Assembly (NCBI GenBank): GCA_001873945.1
Contig: MNYI01000007.1
Coordinates: 1-10,835, forward strand
Direction: 5' to 3'
From: Candidatus Desantisbacteria bacterium CG2_30_40_21
GTDB taxonomy: Bacteria; UBA9089; CG2-30-40-21
Length of the DNA stretch: 10,835 nucleotides
Both the position numbers and the translations under genes were made by a program. Below the pieces are notes generated by a model that did no database searches, was not told the DNA's origin, and saw nothing but the letters and a program-made list of their open reading frames with translations. Position 1 is the stretch's first letter. Each line of letters starts with the position of its first letter. Of this stretch, positions 1 through 5,899 are shown piece by piece.

Positions 1-92
1 TTCTTCTCGCAGAGACACAAAGCACACAAAGGACAGAAAAGAAGAAAAATCTCATATGTCTTTGTGATCTCTGTGGCTTTGTGTGAGAAATA
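1..92. repeat. Degenerate palindromic intergenic repeat
   Basis: The left arm (cgcagagacacaaagcac...) and the right arm (ctttgtgatctctgtggctttgtg) are imperfect reverse complements around an A-rich centre, so the stretch could fold into one long hairpin. The wording resembles the cgcagaga/cacaaag repeats common between genes in environmental bacterial genomes. No open reading frame is supported here. The left end may continue outside the window. Confidence 0.6.
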
Positions 93-120
93 TCTGATTC
101 ACAAATTCCTTCTGATTATT

Positions 121-211
121 AATTTTCGTGATTTTTCGCGTATTTCGTAGTTTTTCCGTCCAATATAACTACAAGTAGTTACTGTATACCTTTGTGTCTC
201 CGTGGTAAATT
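121..211. repeat. Short degenerate repeats (ttcgtg / ctttgtgtctccgtgg)
   Basis: Bases 121-158 hold a phased series of ttcgtg/ttcgcg/ttcgtag words about 10 bases apart. Bases 190-207 carry another ctttgtgtctccgtgg word like the arm at 60-85. A small perfect inverted repeat (aactac-aa-gtagtt) lies between them. This looks like stacked remnants of two repeat families downstream of the PEP-domain gene. No gene is seen. Confidence 0.45.
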
Positions 212-226
212 CCTTTACCTGAGTAG

Positions 227-1225
227 TTAACAATTATCAATTATCTCCACAATCCCCTTTTGACCATCAACCTTCAGCCATTGCCCATTCTTGATTGTCT
301 GTGTGGCAAAGCCTGTGCCAACAACTGCGGGCAGACCATATTCCCGGCAAACAATAGCCGCATGACTCATGCTACCACCAACATTGGTAATAATTGCCCG
401 TATCCTTGAGAATACTATTGTCCATGAAGGGGTAGTGATAGGACAGACTAATATCTCTCCATCCTCTATCTTTTTCAGGTCATCAATACACAAAATAAGC
501 CTTGCTCTTCCCTCGACTATACCAGGGGATGCAGGGTGTCCCCTCAAGATATTTGAACTAACACCCTCAGATACGGACTCAAGCCAATTATTGATCTTTT
601 CAGAAACAATTCCCCAGAGCATAATCGTAAATGGCTCTGTTATCTCCTCAGGCGGAATGCCTAATGCTGGTGCAGGCTGATATTTTGAAAGGGCTTCAAT
701 CATCTTCCGTCTTTTAGCTATTATCCCGGGATAATACATCGGTCCCCTTGCTGGTGAGCCAATTGCCCATGAGGCATAAAGGTCATAGAGTGCCTGAGAG
801 ATCTCATATCGGTTCAAATAAAAGATATCCTCTTCATCCCCAAAAAAATGATTTTCAACAAAAACCCTACCCAATTGCCGCATCTTATTCCAGAAGATGG
901 TATGATGCCAGTGTTCAATGTAAAAGTTATGTTCCTCAACATAGGGAAAGACTGTTTTTGCCAGAGAAAGCTTTTCAGTAAATACCTTTTTTTCTTCATC
1001 TGTCCTTAATAATTTATAGTACCCTTTTCTTAATCTCTCTGCTTCATTTTGTATTTTTTCCTTATCCCTTTCTATTTTTTCTCCTTGCTCAAGCCTTTTA
1101 ATGTATCCTGTAATCCCACTAAATGGAACATCCAGATCATCTATCCAGCTTCGTGGAATATGATAAAAGCCTGTTCCAGGGTTAAAATAAAACCATGGAT
1201 CCTTTATCTTTTCCAATTCATCCAA
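227..1225 (-). CDS. PEP-utilising swivelling (mobile) domain protein, probably 5'-truncated
   Basis: The C-terminal ~110 residues are the phosphohistidine swivelling domain of the PEP synthase / pyruvate phosphate dikinase / phenylphosphate synthase group. The motif GGSMSHAAIVCREYGLPAVV places the phosphorylated His at residue 288. The N-terminal ~220 residues are helical, charged and rich in Trp/Tyr, and resemble the middle region of PpsA-like proteins. There is no ATP-grasp nucleotide-binding domain, which in this family can sit on a separate subunit, so a full reaction cannot be assigned. The only usable start here is TTG at 1225, with no good Shine-Dalgarno. The same frame stays open upstream to a TAG at 1295-1297 and encodes plausible sequence (SIDAKQIIASLKVLDN) without an ATG. 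Together with the repeat element directly upstream, this suggests a remnant of a longer gene. The domain is sure; the start and function are not. Confidence 0.75.
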   Translation of the reverse strand: MDELEKIKDPWFYFNPGTGFYHIPRSWIDDLDVPFSGITGYIKRLEQGEKIERDKEKIQNEAERLRKGYYKLLRTDEEKKVFTEKLSLAKTVFPYVEEHNFYIEHWHHTIFWNKMRQLGRVFVENHFFGDEEDIFYLNRYEISQALYDLYASWAIGSPARGPMYYPGIIAKRRKMIEALSKYQPAPALGIPPEEITEPFTIMLWGIVSEKINNWLESVSEGVSSNILRGHPASPGIVEGRARLILCIDDLKKIEDGEILVCPITTPSWTIVFSRIRAIITNVGGSMSHAAIVCREYGLPAVVGTGFATQTIKNGQWLKVDGQKGIVEIIDNC

Positions 1226-1307
1226 CCATTTGCATCCATTATCCAGAACCTTAAGACTTGCAATGATTTGCTTGGCATCTATTGAATAGTCAAACTAAGT
1301 TGCCGGA

Positions 1308-1434
1308 GAAAAAATAACTTGCAGGAGTCGTGTTACCGATCCATCTTGGCTGGCTTCGTTGTTCGTCACTTACATACAGTCAGACTTGCCATCCAATCAT
1401 CTTGAGTAACTCTTGGTGTACAACTTATTTTTTC
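1308..1434. mobile_element. MITE-like element with 14-bp terminal inverted repeats
   Basis: GAAAAAATAACTTG at 1308-1321 and CAACTTATTTTTTC at 1421-1434 are inverted repeats matching at 13 of 14 positions. They enclose about 100 bases with no coding capacity. The right arm overlaps the last codons and stop of hemC, and the left arm lies 11 bases from the stop that closes the PEP-domain frame upstream. Size and layout fit a miniature inverted-repeat element, but no clear target duplication is visible, so a chance A/T-rich match remains possible. Confidence 0.4.
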
Positions 1435-2393
1435 TTGACTCCTAATCGGACCATCCTTTCCCCCAATAGCAATCCAATCTTCCTATAATCCTGTGGTGGT
1501 CCCTCAATCTCTTCCCAATGTAGCACAGACATTCCTGTCTGTGATTCTTCCCAATGCTCAGAAATCATCCCACGGACAATCAATTTGTCTCCTGCAATTC
1601 TGGCATATACCCCAACAGGGGCAGCACATCCAACCCCTATTTTCTCCAGAAATGCCCTTTCTGCAAACACGGTTATCATGGATTCCTGATCATTCAAAAC
1701 ATTAACCATGACCTCAATTTCATCCTGATTCCGCACCTCAAGAGCCAATGCCCCTTGACCTGCGGCAGGTAAAAAGGGTTCCAAGGGCAACAGTTGCGTA
1801 ATTTTCCCCTCCATTTTGAGTCGATACAATCCTGCTGCTGCCACAATAATCCCAGATATTTCCGGTAATTCTGTCTGTAGGGGCAATCCTGCCAGAGGTG
1901 CTACCTCCTTGCGGTTGCCTGTTAGTTTTTTCAATCGTGTATCAAGATTGCCTCGCAAGTCAACTACCCTCAAGTCAGGTCTGAACGACTTAAGTTGGGT
2001 TTGCCGCCTGAGACTGCTTGTTCCAATGCCTGATCCGGGTTCAATATCCTCCAATTTACAGCCATCCTTAGAGATAAAAGCATCCCTTGCATCCAATCTC
2101 TTACATATTGCTCCAATTTTTAAGCCATGGGGAAGTATTGCTGGCATGTCCTTCAGGCTATGAACAGCCAAATCAATATCTTTAGAAAGGAGGGCATCCT
2201 CTATCTCCTTAACAAAAAACCCATATCCACCTGCTTGAGCAAGGTTTGCATGGGTCAATTTATCACCCCGAGTATGGATAACCCTTATTTGAAATGTTAT
2301 TTCTGGATATATTGCTTGCAGGCGAGACATTACCCATTGGACTTGAGTCAAGGCTAACTTACTACCCCTGGTACCAATAATAATTTCTTTCAT
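1425..2393 (-). CDS. hemC: Hydroxymethylbilane synthase (porphobilinogen deaminase)
   Basis: Polymerises four porphobilinogens into hydroxymethylbilane in the cytoplasm, the precursor of uroporphyrinogen III for heme, siroheme and corrinoids. Family signatures are in order: GTRGSKLALTQ (7-17), VHSLKDMP with catalytic Asp82, GIGTSSLRRQTQLK (122-135), DLRGNLDTRL (145-154), EPFLPAAGQGALALEVR (205-221), and AERAFLEKIGVGCAAPVG with the dipyrromethane-anchoring Cys256. At 322 residues it is slightly longer than usual. The excess falls at two places, about 156-178 and 284-295, both encoded by palindromic DNA (see the separate entries). ATG start at 2393, two bases after the stop of the precorrin-2 dehydrogenase gene, so the two are co-transcribed. 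The 3' end overlaps the inverted-repeat element. Identity is certain. Confidence 0.97.
   Translation of the reverse strand: MKEIIIGTRGSKLALTQVQWVMSRLQAIYPEITFQIRVIHTRGDKLTHANLAQAGGYGFFVKEIEDALLSKDIDLAVHSLKDMPAILPHGLKIGAICKRLDARDAFISKDGCKLEDIEPGSGIGTSSLRRQTQLKSFRPDLRVVDLRGNLDTRLKKLTGNRKEVAPLAGLPLQTELPEISGIIVAAAGLYRLKMEGKITQLLPLEPFLPAAGQGALALEVRNQDEIEVMVNVLNDQESMITVFAERAFLEKIGVGCAAPVGVYARIAGDKLIVRGMISEHWEESQTGMSVLHWEEIEGPPQDYRKIGLLLGERMVRLGVKKK
1510..1556. mobile_element. Palindromic insertion with 11-bp direct repeats inside hemC
   Basis: TCTTCCCAATG occurs exactly twice, at 1510-1520 and 1546-1556. The 25 bases between contain a perfect palindrome, CACAGACA-TTCC-TGTCTGTG (1524-1543). Unit plus one repeat copy is 36 bases, so it adds 12 codons in frame and repeats HWEE in the protein (279-283 and 291-295). 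The layout is that of a small palindromic element with a target-site duplication. It sits between the third-domain strand and the GPPQD loop of HemC, a surface region. Confidence 0.7.
1882..1919. repeat. Second palindromic segment within hemC
   Basis: The plus-strand stretch runs GGCAATCC...GCGGTTGCC with an inner AGAGGT-gct-ACCTCC inverted repeat. It encodes the region around VAPLAGLPLQTEL (residues 164-176). Compared from memory with Escherichia coli HemC, the loop between RLxKL and the IIxAxAGL motif is about 16 residues longer here. The flanking ctgtctgtaggggcaatcc wording resembles a widespread intergenic palindrome family. No exact flanking duplication is visible, so insertion is inferred from the palindrome and the extra length. 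Confidence 0.5.
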
Positions 2394-2395
2394 TT

Positions 2396-3034
2396 TTAAT
2401 CTTTCCGTCTATTTATTCCATATCTATTAAGCACAACATCTACCAGATCTGTCCGTCCCTTTTTCAGCAATTCAAGCAACTCTGAAGTTAACAGCTTATT
2501 CCAGATAATATGGCGTTTTGGCTGGTCAAATGTAGTCTTGACAATTTGACGAAGGTTTCCTAATAATTCTACAAATCCTATGTATTCCTTACCAAATATC
2601 TCTCGCAGATCATCCCTTATCTTTTTAGCCAATGCCGGAGATTTTCCCTCTGTAGAAACAGCAATGCTTAATGACCCTCGGGAAAGTACTGCTGGGAGAA
2701 TAACCGTAGAATCCTCTGCCGAATCAACCATATTGACAAGTATTCCCTTATTTCTTGCCTCATGCGAAATCTGTTTATTCAATTCTTGGTCATCAGTAGC
2801 AACGATAACAAGAAATGCATTATTCAAGTCTTTTTCCTGATACTTGCGATCTATCAATTCTATCTTTTTTTCTTGAACAAAGGCATTAATCTCTTCCTTT
2901 ATCTGTGGGCTTATAACAGTTATATTCGCCTCACAATTCAACAAAAAGACTATCTTTCTTGCAGCTACCTCACCACCGCCAACAATCACACATTTTTTAT
3001 CCTTTACATCTAAACAAATTGGATAATATCTCAT
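2396..3034 (-). CDS. Precorrin-2 dehydrogenase / sirohydrochlorin ferrochelatase (Met8p / CysG N-terminal type)
   Basis: Oxidises precorrin-2 to sirohydrochlorin with NAD+, and in bifunctional members also inserts iron to make siroheme; cytoplasmic. Visible features (212-residue numbering): YYPICLDVKDKKCVIVGGGEVAARK at the N-terminus with the Rossmann glycines 19-21, VATDD near 79-82, the VNMVD Asp (104) matching the catalytic/chelatase Asp of Met8p and CysG, ILPAVLSRGSL, and STEGKSPALAKKIRDDL. There is no C-terminal methyltransferase domain, so it is the stand-alone form. ATG at 3034 is chosen because AGAAGG lies 5 bases upstream. A GTG two codons earlier (3040) also fits and would overlap the preceding stop as GTGA. 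Either way it is translationally coupled to the small gene upstream and followed after 2 bases by hemC. Confidence 0.92.
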   Translation of the reverse strand: MRYYPICLDVKDKKCVIVGGGEVAARKIVFLLNCEANITVISPQIKEEINAFVQEKKIELIDRKYQEKDLNNAFLVIVATDDQELNKQISHEARNKGILVNMVDSAEDSTVILPAVLSRGSLSIAVSTEGKSPALAKKIRDDLREIFGKEYIGFVELLGNLRQIVKTTFDQPKRHIIWNKLLTSELLELLKKGRTDLVDVVLNRYGINRRKD

Positions 3035-3036
3035 AG

Positions 3037-3201
3037 TCACCTTCTTTTATAATCAGGACATTTTCTTGCATTTGGCCGGGCAGATTGATGACAGGCACTT
3101 GGATAATCATACCTACAATCATCACACAAAAAGCGACTATCTTCAAAAGCCCCCTGTATCCTTGACCATATATTTTGAAAAAATCTTGTTATTGCAAGCA
3201 T
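3037..3201 (-). CDS. Small Cys-rich protein (54 aa), first gene of the hem operon
   Basis: An ATG at 3201 opens a 54-codon frame ending in TGA that overlaps or abuts the start of the precorrin-2 dehydrogenase gene. The protein begins with an amphipathic stretch (MLAITRFFQNIWSRIQGAF), followed by a Cys-rich tail with CDDC at 26-29, a Cys at 37 and CPDYKRR at 48-54. The four-Cys spacing (C-x2-C-x7-C-x10-C) could bind a zinc ion or an iron-sulfur centre; this is inference. It sits about 55 bases downstream of a consensus promoter with a weak GAGTGAG ribosome site. Position, stop-start coupling and the coherent Cys pattern argue that it is a real gene. I do not recognise a named family. A role in tetrapyrrole synthesis is suggested only by its neighbours. 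Confidence 0.65.
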   Translation of the reverse strand: MLAITRFFQNIWSRIQGAFEDSRFLCDDCRYDYPSACHQSARPNARKCPDYKRR

Positions 3202-3231
3202 ATTCTCACTCAACTTAAAGTAAAAAACAAC

Positions 3232-3251
3232 GAGGATGGATAACCATCTTC
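3232..3251 (-). promoter_or_regulatory. Hairpin at the 5' end of the hem-operon leader
   Basis: GAGGATGG (3232-3239), loop ATAA, CCATCTTC (3244-3251): an 8-bp stem with one wobble. Given the promoter at 3263-3291, transcription should start near 3256, so the hairpin would form within the first few bases of the minus-strand mRNA. Such 5' stem-loops can protect mRNA; an operator is an alternative. Confidence 0.45.
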
Positions 3252-3262
3252 CATATTACTTC

Positions 3263-3291
3263 ATTATATCAAAATATTACAATTGTGTCAA
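3263..3291 (-). promoter_or_regulatory. Consensus sigma70 promoter of the hem operon
   Basis: Read on the minus strand: TTGACA (3291-3286), exactly 17 bases, TATAAT (3268-3263). Both hexamers are perfect. It lies about 60 bases upstream of the small Cys-rich gene and is divergent from the cobalamin-riboswitch promoter, with the two -35 boxes about 13 bases apart. Confidence 0.85.
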
Positions 3292-3304
3292 TGAAAATTT
3301 TTAC

Positions 3305-3333
3305 TTGACTTTTAATTTTAAGTATGATAATAT
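3305..3333 (+). promoter_or_regulatory. Probable promoter of the riboswitch-btuB transcript
   Basis: TTGACT at 3305-3310, 17 bases, TAATAT at 3328-3333. An overlapping TATGAT at 3323 and GATAAT at 3326 have poorer spacing. It lies just before the first riboswitch helix at 3346, as expected for a leader RNA. The -35 is good and the -10 ambiguous. Confidence 0.55.
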
Positions 3334-3345
3334 TATTATAAAGAA

Positions 3346-3442
3346 ATCAGGTAAATAGAGGAAGTCCTGTGAGATTCAGGCACTGTCGCGCAACGGTAAT
3401 GGAAGGAAAACTTCATAAGTCCGGTCTATTATTTACTTTGAT
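3346..3442 (+). promoter_or_regulatory. Cobalamin riboswitch (short, Cbl-II-like)
   Basis: The closing helix P1 pairs atcaggtaaata (3346-3357) with tatttactttgat (3430-3442), with a small bulge. Inside are the conserved elements: the small hairpin CCTG-tgagatt-CAGG (3366-3380), then cactgtcgcgcaacggtaat (3381-3400), matching the CxGTCCCGCxACxGTAA core, and a cataagtccgg segment (3414-3424) matching the B12 box (AAGCCAGG consensus). The large P6 extension seems absent, giving a compact form. It precedes an intrinsic terminator and a TonB-dependent receptor gene, the classical setting for B12-repressed uptake. Binding of a corrinoid should favour termination. Confidence 0.85.
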
Positions 3443-3481
3443 AAGTACCTTCGCAGAAAGGGAAGAAATAAAGGGAAAACG

Positions 3482-3526
3482 AAAAACCCCCAATCTTCTT
3501 GTCGAAGGTTGGGGTTTTTTGTTTTT
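3482..3526 (+). terminator. Rho-independent terminator (riboswitch expression platform)
   Basis: CCCCAATCTTC (3488-3498), loop TTGTC, GAAGGTTGGGG (3504-3514), then TTTTTTG and five more T. The stem is 11 bp with one G-T wobble, extendable by flanking A/T. ACCTTCG at 3447-3453, just after riboswitch P1, is complementary to CGAAGGT at 3503-3509 and could act as the antiterminator strand. This fits transcriptional attenuation of the uptake operon. Confidence 0.85.
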
Positions 3527-3530
3527 AAAA

Positions 3531-3590
3531 AAAAGGGGAAAGACAATAAACCCAATCTTCCTGGCGAAGGCTGATTTTCTATTTTATCCT
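3531..3590 (+). repeat. Decayed tandem copy of the terminator region
   Basis: The order aaaggggaaaga...acccaatcttcctggcgaaggctgattttctatttt repeats the layout of 3470-3521 (aaagggaaaac...cccaatcttcttgtcgaagg...tttttt) about 60 bases further on. The second hairpin, CAATCTTC-ctggc-GAAGGCTG, has one mismatch and one wobble and a broken T tract. It is probably a weaker terminator left by tandem duplication. Confidence 0.6.
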
Positions 3591-3649
3591 TTCTCAATTA
3601 TTGAGTGAGGTTTATAATATAATAAAGATAGTAATAGGTGGCATCAATC

Positions 3650-3699
3650 GGAATTAATCCTTTAGGATTTCATTTATGAAAGGCTAAAGCCTGAATTCC
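3650..3699. repeat. 50-bp near-perfect palindrome upstream of btuB
   Basis: Two 24-base arms (3650-3673 and 3676-3699) are inverted copies apart from a few mismatches in the middle. They start and end as GGAATT...AATTCC, and each arm contains a ctttag/ctaaag core. The element lies between the terminators and the btuB ribosome site, so it would form a strong hairpin in any read-through mRNA. It resembles dispersed palindromic elements (MITE/REP class). The rest of the 3443-3737 leader, apart from the listed hairpins, shows no gene. Confidence 0.7.
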
Positions 3700-3737
3700 A
3701 AACCAACTATGCTAAAAGAATAAAAGGAGGAAAAAAC

Positions 3738-5774
3738 ATGTTTAAAAAATTAACAATTATGTTAGGTGCAATGGGGATTATTTTGCTTACTTCAGAAATC
3801 GTGAAGGCTGAAAAGAAAGTAATAGAGTTAGAGGAGGTGGTTGTTACCGCGACCAAAAGTCCGCTTCTCTTAAAAGAAATTCCTTATTCAGTAACCATTA
3901 TTTCAAGGGATGAGATTGAATCGGATTCTCAAGATGTAGGTCAGGTATTGGAGAATTTAACGGGCATAAGAATACAGCGGTATGGGGCAATGGGAGCAGG
4001 AACATCGATTTTATTTCGAGGGTTGAATTCCTCTAAAACATTAGTTTTAATTGATGGCAGACCTGTTAATTCACCTTCTACAGGTTCAGCAGACCTTTCC
4101 TGGCTTTCAATAGAAAATGTTGAAAGAATAGAGGTTGTCAGAGGTCCTAATTCAGCACTTTATGGAGCAAACGGCATAGCCGGGGTTATTAATATTATTA
4201 CCTCAAAAGTTCCTGAAGAACCCATAACCGAGATAACAGGTTCTTATGGACAATCTGCCCGTTCCATTTTCAATCTTAAAAATGGGAAGACCTTTGAAAA
4301 TTTTGGATACCTCCTCACAACAACTCATAAAAAATCAAAAGGAGAAAGGGGAAACGATGCTCATAACGATAACGAAATTAACCTGAAACTTAATTATCAA
4401 CTTGCTCATGCTGATTGTTTTACTCTTTCTACAGGTTTTTATAAAGATAAGACAGAACATCCCGGTTCTAAACCGGCTAAAGATGTGAGTAAAAGAACTC
4501 TTACTCAACGCACCATGGGAAATGATGAAGTTTCGTCTTTAGTTGATTATGGGAAGAATAAAAGATGGTATTTACAAACTGCTTATCAGAAAAATTCATT
4601 TCAGTTTAAGACCTATTTGAATGACTGGAATGATGATGACCATAGAGCATGGATATGTCCTCCGGTAGATGAACATCATGTTGGAGATGATAATTTTAAA
4701 ACAAAGGTTAAGGGGGTTGAATTACAGAATAGCTGGCAGTTGACCGAAAAAAATTTGATTACTGCGGGTATGAGTATTGAAAAGGATGAATTTGACGCAG
4801 ATAAAAAGGATTATAATCAAACAACTAAAATTACAATACCATCAATTGTGAATGCAGATAGAACGACTAAGGCAGTCTATTTAAACGATATGATAAACCT
4901 CAGTCCTGACAATACCATAAATTTCGGAGTTAGATGGGATGACCCTTCAGACTATAACTCTCAAGTAAATCCAAAGATAGGATTAACCTGGCTCCTCGAC
5001 CTGAGTAAAAGTATTAGTATTTCTTATGGAAAATCATTCAAAGCCCCATCTTTGAATGACCTCTATTGGCCTTCCGACCCTTCTGGACAGGGAAATCCTA
5101 ATCTTAAACCGGAAAAAGGGGAATCTTATGAATTGGGCATATCGGATTTTTTTAATGAAAAGATACATCTTAAAAGCACTGTCTTTCATCAAAGCGTCAA
5201 AAATATGATTAAATGGGCACCAACCGGACCATTAGGTCCTTTTGGAAATAAATGGCAACCATCAAATCTTGATGAGATATTGATAAATGGATTAGAGTTA
5301 GAAGTATCTACAGACTTAACCAATGCCCTGAAATTAGACCTGAAATGGACTCATCTGGATGCTGAGCAAAGAAGTCAGGAATTAATTAATGCGGAAACTA
5401 ATCAGATGCAAGAGATAAGGAGAAAAGCCGCCTTTGTCCCTGAAAATAAAGCGGATTTAGGGTTACAATATAAAAATTTCTTACAAATAAAGGATTTGAA
5501 ATTAAATCTGGCTCTACAATATGTCTCTGCAATATACCAGTATTATAGTAATTGGGATAGTTGGCCAAATGTTACTATGGATACTAAAAAAATCCCGGGA
5601 TATACCGTAGTTAATGCCCGATTATCCAAATCCTTCAGGGATATAAAATATTTCCTGTCCGGTGAAAATCTATTTAATGAGAAGTATTCTACAATATTTG
5701 GTTCAAGGATTAATGATCAGGACTACCCAATGCCGGAAAGAAAAATTATCGGTGGTTTTGAAATAGAATTTTAA
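3738..5774 (+). CDS. btuB: TonB-dependent outer-membrane receptor, cobalamin-regulated (BtuB type)
   Basis: An outer-membrane 22-strand barrel that imports a corrinoid using TonB energy. 678 residues. Signal peptide MFKKLTIMLGAMGIILLTSEIVKA cleaved near residue 24. TonB-box-like EEVVVTATK at 32-40. The plug domain spans about 41-160, with SVTIISRDEI, VLENLTGIRIQ, LVLIDGRPVN, IENVERIEVVRGPNSALYG and AGVINIIT. The barrel follows, with repeated aromatic strand endings, the late ENLFNEKYSTIFG motif and a terminal Phe for outer-membrane assembly. ATG at 3738 has AAAGGAGG 7 bases upstream. The cobalamin riboswitch and the BtuF-like gene downstream make B12 or a related corrinoid the likely ligand; sequence alone would allow other siderophore-type ligands. 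Confidence 0.88.
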   Translation: MFKKLTIMLGAMGIILLTSEIVKAEKKVIELEEVVVTATKSPLLLKEIPYSVTIISRDEIESDSQDVGQVLENLTGIRIQRYGAMGAGTSILFRGLNSSKTLVLIDGRPVNSPSTGSADLSWLSIENVERIEVVRGPNSALYGANGIAGVINIITSKVPEEPITEITGSYGQSARSIFNLKNGKTFENFGYLLTTTHKKSKGERGNDAHNDNEINLKLNYQLAHADCFTLSTGFYKDKTEHPGSKPAKDVSKRTLTQRTMGNDEVSSLVDYGKNKRWYLQTAYQKNSFQFKTYLNDWNDDDHRAWICPPVDEHHVGDDNFKTKVKGVELQNSWQLTEKNLITAGMSIEKDEFDADKKDYNQTTKITIPSIVNADRTTKAVYLNDMINLSPDNTINFGVRWDDPSDYNSQVNPKIGLTWLLDLSKSISISYGKSFKAPSLNDLYWPSDPSGQGNPNLKPEKGESYELGISDFFNEKIHLKSTVFHQSVKNMIKWAPTGPLGPFGNKWQPSNLDEILINGLELEVSTDLTNALKLDLKWTHLDAEQRSQELINAETNQMQEIRRKAAFVPENKADLGLQYKNFLQIKDLKLNLALQYVSAIYQYYSNWDSWPNVTMDTKKIPGYTVVNARLSKSFRDIKYFLSGENLFNEKYSTIFGSRINDQDYPMPERKIIGGFEIEF

Positions 5775-5812
5775 CCAATTAGAATCACGAAGACACAGTA
5801 ATAGGGTAACCG

Positions 5813-5864
5813 TTCAGGTGGTCTGATGGTCAGACACATAAACATCAGACACAAAGTACCTGAA
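5813..5864 (+). repeat. Nested inverted repeats between btuB and btuF
   Basis: The outer arms TTCAGGT (5813-5819) and ACCTGAA (5858-5864) enclose GTCTGATG (5821-5828) and CATCAGAC (5843-5850), both perfect. A second option folds TCTGA-tgg-TCAGA locally. The intercistronic RNA could form a cruciform-like hairpin that tunes processing or terminates part of the transcripts. There is no T tract, so I do not call it an intrinsic terminator. Confidence 0.55.
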
Positions 5865-5899
5865 TACTTACAATAAAAAAAGGTAGAAAGGATATATTA

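Noticed and set aside
3369..3608. Plus-strand 79-codon frame over the riboswitch leader
   Set aside because: It spans the riboswitch core and both terminator hairpins; the apparent peptide is a by-product of structured RNA sequence.
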